The translations under genes were made by a program, and so were the position numbers. Below the pieces are notes generated by a model. The model did no database searches and was not told the origin of the DNA. It saw nothing but the letters and a program-made list of their open reading frames with translations. Of a stretch of DNA of 64,000 nucleotides, positions 7,549 through 16,041 are shown piece after piece (the stretch's first letter is position 1; every line of letters starts with the position of its first letter). The stretch is from UBA7703 sp942492885. GTDB lineage: Bacteria; Bacillota; Clostridia; Christensenellales; CAG-138. The stretch is from contig OW818651.1 in assembly GCA_942492885.1 (NCBI GenBank), positions 2,046,001 to 2,110,000 on the forward strand, read 5' to 3'.

Positions 7549-10020
7549 TCAGTTTTGATTGCCTTGGTTGCCGTTGTTGATCACAGGATCGTCGACAGAA
7601 GGCACCTGCTCGCTATAGCCAAACATCAGTCCGTCCGGCACGGCGCGCTGATAGGAGATATCGTCGCTGCTGCCCGTGCGCTTGCCGGAGTGGGTGTTGA
7701 GCTGCTCGCCCATGAAGATCATCGCCGCGGAAAGACCGCCGTCGAGATTGTAGGCAATCGTGCAGCCATAGGTCGCAAAAAGATCCGCAAACTCCCAGAC
7801 CGGCATACCGACGCTGTAGTCCTTCTGCCGCCCGTCAACCACGATCGCGATATAGTGCCCGGGCGAGAGGTAGCCGATGCCCGCGCGCGGGTTTGAGCGG
7901 CGAACACGGTGAAACTTCGCCTGGTCGTTGATGATGCCGTTGTCGATGAGCGTCGGACCAAAGGAATAGGCGTTCTCCACGCCGTCTTCCAGCAACGCGC
8001 CGGGGCTCATGGTGTTCTTTTTGATGATGCGCATGGATAGATCGGGATAGAGCGCCAGCGTGTCCTCTTTTTCTGCCGACCAGAACATACGCCCGTCGCG
8101 GATCAGTATACCCTTTTCCTCGCGCTCGTCGTTGATGAGGTTGTCTCCCGTGAGCCAGAGCACGGCTTTTTCCCGCCGCGCGATCAGCCAGGGATGGATC
8201 GCGCCGCGACCCGTATGCCCCTCCGCGCCGAAGCCCGGGCGGAATTGACTGATGTCGCGCATGTGAATATCCGCGACGAAATACGTCAGCGGTTTGCCCT
8301 CGCTGTTTTTCGCGCTCACGCGGTCTATCGAGATGCCGAGGTCGTCCGTGCGATATTCCCAGTGGCCGTTTGCCATGTCCACGAGGATCACTTCGGCGGG
8401 CTCGTCTGCCGCGCGGTAATACTGCGCATCCTGCGAAACGGGCTCTGCCGTTGGTTTCGGTGTTTCTGTCGCTGCGGGTGTTTCGCTCGGCAGCGGCGCT
8501 TCGCTCGGTTGCGGCGTCTCCTGCACGGCGGCGGATACCGCGATTGTCTGCGTCGCCTTTTGCGGCAGGGTCTCCGCCTTTGCTCCCGCGAGCACTGCGC
8601 CCGCCGCGAGGCCAAGCGCAAACGGAATCAGACACAGGCAGACTGCGTCGCCCTTGCTGCGCGACTCGCGCAAGCGTTTGTAGAGCAGCATAAACATCAA
8701 CACGCTCAGCGCCGTACCGCCGCCGATGAGCAGTAGGGCGGGCATCGTAAGCAGCGTGTCAACACCGTTTGTTTTGTCTGTTTCGGTTGTTTGCGGGATC
8801 GCTGCTTCCTGCGCGCCCTGTGCTTCCGGCGCGGGGGACGGCATTGCCGTCGCTTCCGGCGCGGGAGACGGGGACGGCGTTGCGGGCGCATAGGTCAAGA
8901 GCGTTGCCGTGTCGATGTGCTCAAACAGGTCGTTTTTCGCCTCGTCCTCGCCCACCGTGCTAAAGCTTAGCGTATATGCGCTGGTTTGATCGATGGTAAG
9001 CCCGAAGATGCGACGGGAAACGTGCTCTTCATAGGCGCTTTGCGCGACCTCCGCCGCGGTTTTGCCCGCGTAGGCATTCAGCGGAACCGTCATGTCCACA
9101 ACGGTCGGGCTAACCCCTTCCGTCGCGCCGAACGAGTAGAGCTTCTGCACGCCTGGGCATTCCTCTATCGCGATCAGCACGCATTCGGCTACGAGGCTGT
9201 GCGCGCCGGAGACATCCGCCGTCCCGTGGGTAACGATCACCTTGGGGTTCAGCGCTTGAATCTGCGCCTTGAGATATTCGGTAAACGAACGGCGGTTGAA
9301 CTGCCCTGCGGTGATATTGTAGGAATCATAGTTGTCGCTCAAGTAGCCGCCAAACAGCGGATATTCGCTATAGCCCGCCTCGGTTAAGCCGGAGAGCGCC
9401 TCATAGGCGCGCGCGCGCTTGCCGTAGTCGGAGACATACAGCACGGCGGTGGAGATGCCCTTTTCCTTTGTGTAGGAGGGCAGCACCGCGCCAAACTGGT
9501 AAAACACCATACCCGGCTCTGCGCTGATGATGAGAAGATCGCACGACGCGGGCGCGGAGGAAAATGTGCCCGGCGCAGCGCTTGCGTCAGCATAGGCAAC
9601 CACGCCGCCAAGCGAGCCGTTTTCTAAAAATGTAATTTGGATTGATTGACAGGAGGTGTCAAGCGAAATCTGCCGCCCAAGCTGCTTGTCGGTGATTGTC
9701 TCCTCGGAAATCGTCTCACCCGCGGCACCCAGCTGGGTTACGGTGTAGGACGCGGGCGCGTCATACCAGTTGAGCACGAGCAGCTGCGATTGCGCCTCCG
9801 GCGTGATGACCAGCATATCCTTCTTGCGAAATGACACGCGGGAGACGACATAGTCGTCCGTCAGACGGTAGGCATACTGCGCGGTATCCTCCGGCAGGGT
9901 CAGCACGACGCCCAGCGGTTCGCCGGGCTGGTCTGTGATTTCGGTTGTTTCCGCACGCGCGGCGGAGGGCAGGAGAACCAGCGCCGCTGCGCATGCAAGG
10001 AGGGCTAAGGTTTTCTTCAT
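7549..10020 (-). CDS. Fusion of a degenerate PIG-L deacetylase-like domain and a phosphodiester glycosidase domain
   Basis: An 823-residue exported membrane protein. Residues 1-23 are a signal peptide (ending ARA). Residues 25-145 resemble the beta-rich N-terminal part of the neighbouring PIG-L protein, and 160-345 align with its deacetylase domain, but the metal-binding AHxDDE is replaced by SAEPGM (166-171), so this domain is probably not catalytic; THGTADVSGAH (264-274) is only partly kept. A Pro-rich linker and two transmembrane segments (about 425-447 and 458-480) follow, then a second Pro-rich linker and a phosphodiester glycosidase domain (about 540-795) with GYLSPGHY, VVDGRQKDYSVGM and the AYNLDGGLSAAM signature. 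The start is the ATG at 10020. Lies 51 bp behind the intact PIG-L gene, probably co-transcribed. Binding by the dead domain and hydrolysis by the other is inference. Confidence 0.85.
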   Translation of the reverse strand: MKKTLALLACAAALVLLPSAARAETTEITDQPGEPLGVVLTLPEDTAQYAYRLTDDYVVSRVSFRKKDMLVITPEAQSQLLVLNWYDAPASYTVTQLGAAGETISEETITDKQLGRQISLDTSCQSIQITFLENGSLGGVVAYADASAAPGTFSSAPASCDLLIISAEPGMVFYQFGAVLPSYTKEKGISTAVLYVSDYGKRARAYEALSGLTEAGYSEYPLFGGYLSDNYDSYNITAGQFNRRSFTEYLKAQIQALNPKVIVTHGTADVSGAHSLVAECVLIAIEECPGVQKLYSFGATEGVSPTVVDMTVPLNAYAGKTAAEVAQSAYEEHVSRRIFGLTIDQTSAYTLSFSTVGEDEAKNDLFEHIDTATLLTYAPATPSPSPAPEATAMPSPAPEAQGAQEAAIPQTTETDKTNGVDTLLTMPALLLIGGGTALSVLMFMLLYKRLRESRSKGDAVCLCLIPFALGLAAGAVLAGAKAETLPQKATQTIAVSAAVQETPQPSEAPLPSETPAATETPKPTAEPVSQDAQYYRAADEPAEVILVDMANGHWEYRTDDLGISIDRVSAKNSEGKPLTYFVADIHMRDISQFRPGFGAEGHTGRGAIHPWLIARREKAVLWLTGDNLINDEREEKGILIRDGRMFWSAEKEDTLALYPDLSMRIIKKNTMSPGALLEDGVENAYSFGPTLIDNGIINDQAKFHRVRRSNPRAGIGYLSPGHYIAIVVDGRQKDYSVGMPVWEFADLFATYGCTIAYNLDGGLSAAMIFMGEQLNTHSGKRTGSSDDISYQRAVPDGLMFGYSEQVPSVDDPVINNGNQGNQN

Positions 10021-10071
10021 GCGGTATTTTTTACTCCAAAGTTTCTTTGGGAAAATTCGTTGGATTGCGCT

Positions 10072-11481
10072 TTACTTGCTCTTTTTCTTGCGCAGCACGA
10101 CGACAGACACAGCGGCGGAGAATGCGGCGACAAACGCCGAGATTCCGGCGATCAGGAAAAGAGAGAGATGATTGCTCTGCATCGGTTCCTCCGCTTTCGC
10201 CGTCTGTTCCGGCGCAGATGTAGGCACGGGTGTTGCAGTCGCGGCGGGCGTCGGTGACGGCGTCGGGGCAATATAGTTGCTCAAACGTGCGGGATCGACG
10301 TGCTCAAAGAAATCATCTTTCGTCTCGTCCTGCCCAACAACGGTAAACGCCAGGCCATAATTGAGCGAGCTGTAATCGCCCTCGCCATAGACATTTCTGT
10401 GGTATTCCAGCTGGGAAACGTGCAGTTGGTATGCCTCGTTTGCCACCTCCAGCGCGGTCTTTCCGCCAAAGCCGGAAAGCGGCCGGTTCCAGTCCATAGT
10501 TATTCTATTTTCAGGGTAAAGATGCAGATAGAGCTTTTGCACCTGCCACGCGCCATAGGCTGCAACAGAATCGGGAAACGCCGTCTCATCCGCCGCCAGC
10601 GGCACGGCGTTGACCATGCACGCGGCGGTTGCCATATGCGCGCCGTGGCCGTATTCGCCGTCCAGATCGTGGGTGACGATCACCTCCGGCTGAAACCGGC
10701 GGATCTGTTCGACGAGAAGCTGCGTGGTCTCCTCCTCGCCCCAGTTCAGCAGAGCCATCCGGAGCGTCTCGGTATAGACATCCTTGAGCGGCAAAAACAC
10801 GGGAACATTGCGCACGCCGGCGTACCAGAGGCCGTTTAACGCCTCGTCCACGCGCGCGCGTTCGCCGTTTGCCATGTAGACAACCTGCACGGCAAGCCCG
10901 CGCTCGCCCGCATAATAGGGAATCGTTCCGCCGAAAAAGATCAGCTCGTCGTCGCAATGCGCGGAGACGACCAGTAGATCCGCCTTGTCCAGCGGCGGCT
11001 GCCAGTCGTGAACATCGTCCGGCAAAACACCTTCGGAGTAGAGCGTTACCTCCGCAATCTGCATACCGTTTTCGCAGGAGATCGAGAGAGATCGCGCCTC
11101 CGGCAGGATCGCGTAGACGTCGTTATAGGTCGGCTCGTCGATCACTTCGCGGGAGAGCTCCACGCCCGTTTCGTCCGATTGCACCAGTATAGCACAATCC
11201 GGTAGGGTGTACCACTTGACGTACGCCGTGCGGACGACTGCCTCCGCCGTCCAGACCAGAGTGAAGGTTTCGCCCGCGTCATACTCGGCATATGTTTCAA
11301 CCCTGCCGTCCCGCGTGCGTTTGACGGCTCTGCCGTCCTCTTTGGTCGCAGACTGCGTGGTTTCTGTGACATCCTCTGCCGCGTCCGCGCTTTGCGCAAG
11401 CGAAATCGCCGGCGTGGCTAACATAAGCGCAGCCACGCCGACGAACAAGATCGCCTGAATGTATGTTTTGCTTGGTTTCAA
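10072..11481 (-). CDS. PIG-L family deacetylase, exported and membrane-anchored
   Basis: PIG-L (LmbE) enzymes are Zn-dependent N-acetylglucosaminyl deacetylases. From the proposed TTG start the 469-residue protein has a signal peptide (residues about 1-29, ending ISLAQ), a beta-rich N-terminal domain (60-155), a PIG-L domain with the metal-binding AHCDDE (174-179), THD (270-272) and HGAH (279-282), a Pro/Thr linker and a C-terminal membrane anchor (about 443-464) ending in RKKKSK. TTG at 11481 is preferred: GGAGG lies 12 bp upstream, and the extended -10 promoter at 11519-11527 is downstream of the in-frame ATG at 11562, which therefore would not be transcribed. The next gene carries a dead version of the same domain. 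Substrate probably an extracytoplasmic GlcNAc-containing polymer or lipid. Confidence 0.85.
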   Translation of the reverse strand: MKPSKTYIQAILFVGVAALMLATPAISLAQSADAAEDVTETTQSATKEDGRAVKRTRDGRVETYAEYDAGETFTLVWTAEAVVRTAYVKWYTLPDCAILVQSDETGVELSREVIDEPTYNDVYAILPEARSLSISCENGMQIAEVTLYSEGVLPDDVHDWQPPLDKADLLVVSAHCDDELIFFGGTIPYYAGERGLAVQVVYMANGERARVDEALNGLWYAGVRNVPVFLPLKDVYTETLRMALLNWGEEETTQLLVEQIRRFQPEVIVTHDLDGEYGHGAHMATAACMVNAVPLAADETAFPDSVAAYGAWQVQKLYLHLYPENRITMDWNRPLSGFGGKTALEVANEAYQLHVSQLEYHRNVYGEGDYSSLNYGLAFTVVGQDETKDDFFEHVDPARLSNYIAPTPSPTPAATATPVPTSAPEQTAKAEEPMQSNHLSLFLIAGISAFVAAFSAAVSVVVLRKKKSK

Positions 11482-11518
11482 ATCGGGAGTGTTCCTCCGT
11501 TTGGCGTTCGTTTGCCTG

Positions 11519-11527
11519 TTATTATAG
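11519..11527 (-). promoter_or_regulatory. Extended -10 promoter of the PIG-L operon
   Basis: Minus-strand TGCTATAAT: a perfect -10 TATAAT (11519-11524) preceded by TG. No good -35 is seen, as is usual for extended -10 promoters. Confidence 0.6.
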
Positions 11528-11568
11528 CATATCCCGCGCAAAACGCGCAGAACTTGCCGCAAACGGCA

Positions 11569-13203
11569 TTATTCCTCCGCCAGCATCCGCGCGTTTGCCT
11601 CGCGCATTTCGATCTCGGTCTTGGCGAGTTCTTTTCTGCCAAAGATCAGCAGCAGTCCGCCGCTAGCGAACAGCAACAGCAGGCTCAGGATGCCGATCGA
11701 TGCGCGATCGGTGAGGAAATAGAACATCGCGTACAAGAGAGGTCCGATGACGGTAGCAAACTTGCCGAACACATCGTAGAAGCCGAAGTATTCCGCGCTT
11801 CTCTTCTGCGGCACGAGCTTGCCGTAATAGGAGCGGGACAACGCCTGAATGCCGCCCTGCACGGTGCCGACCAGCACCGCAAGCACCCAGAAGAGCGCGG
11901 TTGCTGTGGTCTTGGCGCCAACATAGTTTGCCTGCTTCTGCGCATCCTTTGCGTAGACGGCAAGCTCTGTGCCGACGGCTGTGATTGCGCCCGCGGCTGT
12001 CGTGCGGCTCCGCTCAGTGGTAAAGGCGTAGCTTACCCCCGTGGGATCACTCGCTTTTCGCACAGAGTCGGCAACCGCTTCGTCAAACGCGACGGTGCGA
12101 TCCTCCGCGGAAAGCGCGGCGCGCGTGTCCTCCACAAAGTCGCGCTGGAGCGTTTCCCATGCCTTCTGGTCTTCCTTTGTGTTGAAGGTAACGCCTTGAG
12201 CCGCGATGCTCGAGCGCGTGGTATCCACCAAATCCAGCTGATACGGCTCGACCAGTCTACCCATAAAGAAGCCTACGCCGCAGATCACGAAATACATCGC
12301 AATGGCGGCGATGATCATCCGTATCGCGCCGAATTTGCCACTCAGCTTACTAAAGAAAATTGCGCACGGAGCCGCGACCAGCTGGGTGACCAAGAGTGCT
12401 AAGATCATGCCCGTGGTGCCAAGCCCCAGCGTTGCGCCGTAATTGGTCGCCAGCGAAATGACTGCGCCCACGCCGTCGATATAGAGGAAATACGCGATCA
12501 GGTAGATAAAGAGGCCCTTGTTGTTCACGCAGCGCTTCATCGTCTCTGCCAAATTCCGGAACGCATGTTTGGCGAGTTCGTTCGGCGGGGTTTCAACATA
12601 GTGCACCTGTTTGACGTTTTTGAGAATCGGGATCGAGAACACCAGCCACCATACGGTGACGATGAGGATGGCAAATTTCATCGAGAACGCACTGTAATTG
12701 TTGAGCAGCATCACCGCAATCGAGATCACAAACGGAATCGTGCTGCCGCCGATATAGCCCATGGCGTAGCCCCAGCTGGAGACGCGATCCATGCGCTCCT
12801 CGGTGGTGACGTCGGTGAGGAACGAATCATAGAACACGCAGGAGCCGCTAAAGCCGATGTGAGAGATCACATAGCCGATGAGCATCCACTTCCAATCGTC
12901 AAAAAACGCGAGCGCCGCGGTAGACAGCGCGCCGATGAGGATGAACGCGAACAGGAGCTTTTTCTTGTTGCCCTTGAAGTCCGCGAGCGCCCCCAGCGTG
13001 GGCGCAATGACGGCACCGATGAGCGAGGCAATCGAGACGCCGATGCCCCACCATTTGTTGCCGAGATCCCCCGCCTGGCTGGCGTAATAGATCGGGAAAA
13101 TGACCGCCATGATGTTGGTTGCATAGACGGAGTTTGCCCAATCGTAGAAGATCCAGCTCTTCTCCACCTTGGTAAAGCGCTTGGTCAAGTCGCGCTGACG
13201 CAT
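11569..13203 (-). CDS. MFS transporter of the UMF1 (Atg22-like) family
   Basis: A 12-helix membrane transporter of unknown substrate. The start of the mature sequence, KSWIFYDWANSVYATNI, is the hallmark of UMF1/Atg22-like proteins, and ADFKGNKK between helices 2 and 3 is the MFS loop motif. An unusually long polar insert of about 115 residues (about 317-433, Asp/Glu/Arg rich, no hydrophobic segment) separates two helices in the C-terminal half; it begins after GFFMGRLVEPY and ends before ATALFWVLAVLVG. The ATG at 13203 follows GAAGGTGG by about 9 bp; a longer reading adds 31 residues without a ribosome-binding site. Stands alone between the PIG-L operon and gyrA, all on the minus strand. Confidence 0.88.
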   Translation of the reverse strand: MRQRDLTKRFTKVEKSWIFYDWANSVYATNIMAVIFPIYYASQAGDLGNKWWGIGVSIASLIGAVIAPTLGALADFKGNKKKLLFAFILIGALSTAALAFFDDWKWMLIGYVISHIGFSGSCVFYDSFLTDVTTEERMDRVSSWGYAMGYIGGSTIPFVISIAVMLLNNYSAFSMKFAILIVTVWWLVFSIPILKNVKQVHYVETPPNELAKHAFRNLAETMKRCVNNKGLFIYLIAYFLYIDGVGAVISLATNYGATLGLGTTGMILALLVTQLVAAPCAIFFSKLSGKFGAIRMIIAAIAMYFVICGVGFFMGRLVEPYQLDLVDTTRSSIAAQGVTFNTKEDQKAWETLQRDFVEDTRAALSAEDRTVAFDEAVADSVRKASDPTGVSYAFTTERSRTTAAGAITAVGTELAVYAKDAQKQANYVGAKTTATALFWVLAVLVGTVQGGIQALSRSYYGKLVPQKRSAEYFGFYDVFGKFATVIGPLLYAMFYFLTDRASIGILSLLLLFASGGLLLIFGRKELAKTEIEMREANARMLAEE

Positions 13204-13417
13204 GTAATAATCCACCTTCTCCCAAACGAATTTTGAATTGTAAATGATGATAACAAGGACTGATTGCAGTATAGCATTCTTGGAATCAAGGAACAAGGAA
13301 GATTACTGGTCTACTACCTGCTTGGCAGGTGAATGGTGAAATTTTACGGTTGCTTGATTCAATCCTGATCGAAGGCAAATATAACACCGTTGAAGCGAAA
13401 GCGTACTTCTTTGTTGC

Positions 13418-13444
13418 GAAAAAGAGGGGCGCAGCGCGCCCCCC
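13418..13444 (-). terminator. Terminator of the recF-remB-gyrB-gyrA operon
   Basis: Minus-strand GGGGCGC, loop GCT, GCGCCCC followed by TCTTTTT, 13 bp after the gyrA stop codon. Confidence 0.85.
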
Positions 13445-13457
13445 TTACGGTCTTTCG

Positions 13458-16010
13458 TTATTCCTCGGTCTTGGTTTCGATTGTTTCGGTGGTTCCGGTT
13501 GCTTCTTCACCCTCCGGAAGGGCGGTGATTGCTTCGTCGGTTTCTTCCACATCGTCCACATGCGGCACGATCTCGACGGAGACCACGCGGGTGCCTGCTT
13601 CCACACGCATCAATTTTACGCCCTGCGTGTTACGGGAGATGATATTCACCTGATCCAGCGGCAGGCGGATGATGGTGCCGTCGTCGCGAATCAGCATGAC
13701 GTCTTCGCCGTCCGCGGTCATCTTCAGGCAGGCAAGATCGCCCGTCTTTTCTGTCAGCTGGGTTGCAAGAACGCCCTTGCCGCCGCGATGATGCACGGGA
13801 TACTGATCCTCCGGCGTGCGCTTGCCCATGCCGAGCTCGGTGACGGTGAGCACGTTTCCGCCCTTGACGACCTTGACCATGTCGACCACGGAGTCATCTT
13901 CGGAAAGATTGATGCTGCGCACACCCATTGCGGTTCTGCCCATGGGGCGCACATCATCCTCTGCAAAGCGGACGCACTTGCCCTTGCGGCTGGCGATGAT
14001 GAACTCGTCGTCACCCATGCTGTATTCCACGGCGATGAGCGCATCCCCTTCGCGCAGGCTCTGCACGATGAGGCCGCCCTTGCGGATGTTCTGCAGCTCG
14101 CTCACCGGCGTCTTTTTGATGATGCCGTCGCGCGTGGCCATCACGAGATAGCCCTCCGTACCCTCAGCAACGGGGAACATCGCGGTGACCTTTTCCCCTT
14201 CGCCGAGCTGGAGCAGGTTGACGATCGGCATGCCCTTTGCGTTTCTGCCCGCCTCGGGAATCGCGTAGCATTTTTTCTTAAACGCGCGTCCGAGGTTTGT
14301 AAAGAAGAGAATATTGCTGTGCGTACTGGTGACAAACAGCCGCTCGACAAAGTCTTCCTCATGCGTGCCCTGACCGATGACACCGCGCCCGCCGCGGTTC
14401 TGCGCGCGGTAGGTGTCGGGCGTGAGGCGCTTGATGTAGCCGAAGTGGGTCATGGTGACCGCCATGTCCTCTTCCTGAATCACGTCGTCAAGGTCGATGT
14501 CGTCGATCATCTGCGTGATCTCGGTGCGGCGCTTGTCGTTGTGCTTTTCTTTGATGACGAGCGCTTCTTCTTTGATGATGGCGAGGAGCTTGCCCTCGTC
14601 GTCCAAAATGCCCTGCAGATAGCTCACGCGCTCGCGGAGCATGCGGTCTTCGTCCATGATCTTGTCGCGCTCCAACCCCGTCAGGCGCTGGATGCGCATG
14701 TCGAGAATCGCCTGCGCCTGCCGCTCGGAAAGGCCGAAGCGGTCGATGAGCTTGAGCTTTGCTTCCGCCGGGCTTGCGCTCGCTTTGACCAGCTCGATGA
14801 TCTCGTCGATGTTGTCCAGCGCGATGATCAGGCCTTCTAAAATGTGCAGGCGCTCTTTCGCGCGGTTGAGGTCATAGATCGTGCGGCGGGTGACCACCGT
14901 TTTCTGGTGCTCCAGATAGTAATACAGCACGTCACGAAGCGGCAGCACCTTGGGCTCGCCGTCAACCAGCATGAGCATGATCACGCCAAACGTGGTCTGC
15001 AAATCCGTGTGCTTATAGAGCTGGTTGAGGATGACGTTTCCGTTGACATCCTTCTTGAGCTCGATGACCACGCGCATACCCGTGCGGTCGGTCTCGTCTC
15101 TTAGATCCGAGATGCCCTCCACGCGCTTTTCGTGCACCAGCTCCGCAATGCGCTCAACCAAACGCGCTTTATTGACCTGATACGGCAGTTCCGTGATGAT
15201 GATGCGGCTCTTGCCGGCGCCGTATGCTTCCACCTCTGCGCGCGCGCGCACGATGATGCGGCCTCTGCCTGTGCGGTAGGCGCTCGCGATGCCGCTTAGT
15301 CCCATGATAATGCCGCCCGTGGGAAAATCCGGGCCGGGCATATACTGCATCAGCGCGTCGTTGTCGATCTCCGGATCATCGATCAGCGCACAAAGCGCGT
15401 CGATGGTTTCGCCCAAATTATGCGGGGGAATGTTCGTCGCCATGCCGACGGCGATGCCGCCGGAGCCGTTGACGAGGATATTCGGAAAACGGCTCGGCAA
15501 CACAGAGGGTTGCATGAGCGTTTCGTCAAAGTTCGGGATAAAATCTACAGTGTCTTTTTCGATATCCGCCATCATTTCGCTGGACATCTTACTAAGCCGC
15601 GCTTCTGTATAACGCATGGCTGCCGCGCTGTCGCCGTCCACACTGCCGAAGTTGCCGTGCCCTTCTACGAGCATATAGCGCGTGGAGAATTCCTGCGCCA
15701 AACGTACCATCGCGTCGTAGACCGAGCTGTCGCCGTGCGGGTGGTATTTACCCAGGCAGTCGCCGACGATACGCGCGCTCTTACGAAACGGTTTGTCGGG
15801 TTGCAGCCCCAACTCGTCCATCGAGTAGAGAATGCGCCGATGGACGGGCTTTAAGCCGTCCCGCACATCCGGCAGGGCGCGGTTGATGATGACCGCCATC
15901 GCATAGGCAATGAAGCTTTTCTTCATCTCCGCTTCGAGCTTGATGGGCATGATGCGGTTTGTTGTCACCGTCGGCGTGGGGATCAGGATTGTTGTATCTT
16001 TTTCTTCCAT
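13458..16010 (-). CDS. gyrA: DNA gyrase subunit A
   Basis: Breaks and rejoins DNA in the A2B2 gyrase that introduces negative supercoils. The active-site Tyr134 is in AAAMRYTEARLSK. The quinolone-determining region reads KYHPHGDSSVYDAMVRLAQ with Ser95 and Asp99 in the positions of E. coli Ser83 and Asp87, so no classical resistance change. The C-terminal beta-pinwheel carries the GyrA box-like QNRGGRGVIG, which distinguishes it from ParC. The last 40 residues are an acidic Glu/Thr tail. The 850-residue length is typical. It begins 31 bp after gyrB in the same direction; the ribosome-binding site is weak (GAGAGTAAAAGT before the ATG at 16010), consistent with coupling to gyrB. Confidence 0.98.
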   Translation of the reverse strand: MEEKDTTILIPTPTVTTNRIMPIKLEAEMKKSFIAYAMAVIINRALPDVRDGLKPVHRRILYSMDELGLQPDKPFRKSARIVGDCLGKYHPHGDSSVYDAMVRLAQEFSTRYMLVEGHGNFGSVDGDSAAAMRYTEARLSKMSSEMMADIEKDTVDFIPNFDETLMQPSVLPSRFPNILVNGSGGIAVGMATNIPPHNLGETIDALCALIDDPEIDNDALMQYMPGPDFPTGGIIMGLSGIASAYRTGRGRIIVRARAEVEAYGAGKSRIIITELPYQVNKARLVERIAELVHEKRVEGISDLRDETDRTGMRVVIELKKDVNGNVILNQLYKHTDLQTTFGVIMLMLVDGEPKVLPLRDVLYYYLEHQKTVVTRRTIYDLNRAKERLHILEGLIIALDNIDEIIELVKASASPAEAKLKLIDRFGLSERQAQAILDMRIQRLTGLERDKIMDEDRMLRERVSYLQGILDDEGKLLAIIKEEALVIKEKHNDKRRTEITQMIDDIDLDDVIQEEDMAVTMTHFGYIKRLTPDTYRAQNRGGRGVIGQGTHEEDFVERLFVTSTHSNILFFTNLGRAFKKKCYAIPEAGRNAKGMPIVNLLQLGEGEKVTAMFPVAEGTEGYLVMATRDGIIKKTPVSELQNIRKGGLIVQSLREGDALIAVEYSMGDDEFIIASRKGKCVRFAEDDVRPMGRTAMGVRSINLSEDDSVVDMVKVVKGGNVLTVTELGMGKRTPEDQYPVHHRGGKGVLATQLTEKTGDLACLKMTADGEDVMLIRDDGTIIRLPLDQVNIISRNTQGVKLMRVEAGTRVVSVEIVPHVDDVEETDEAITALPEGEEATGTTETIETKTEE

Positions 16011-16041
16011 ACTTTTACTCTCAATTCTCTCTTCGCTTGCC

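Noticed and set aside
13329..14840. Long open frame on the plus strand opposite gyrA
   Set aside because: It is antisense to a clear gyrA and arises from the high G+C third codon positions; similar long frames lie opposite uvrA, the antiporter and the acyltransferase. No family features.
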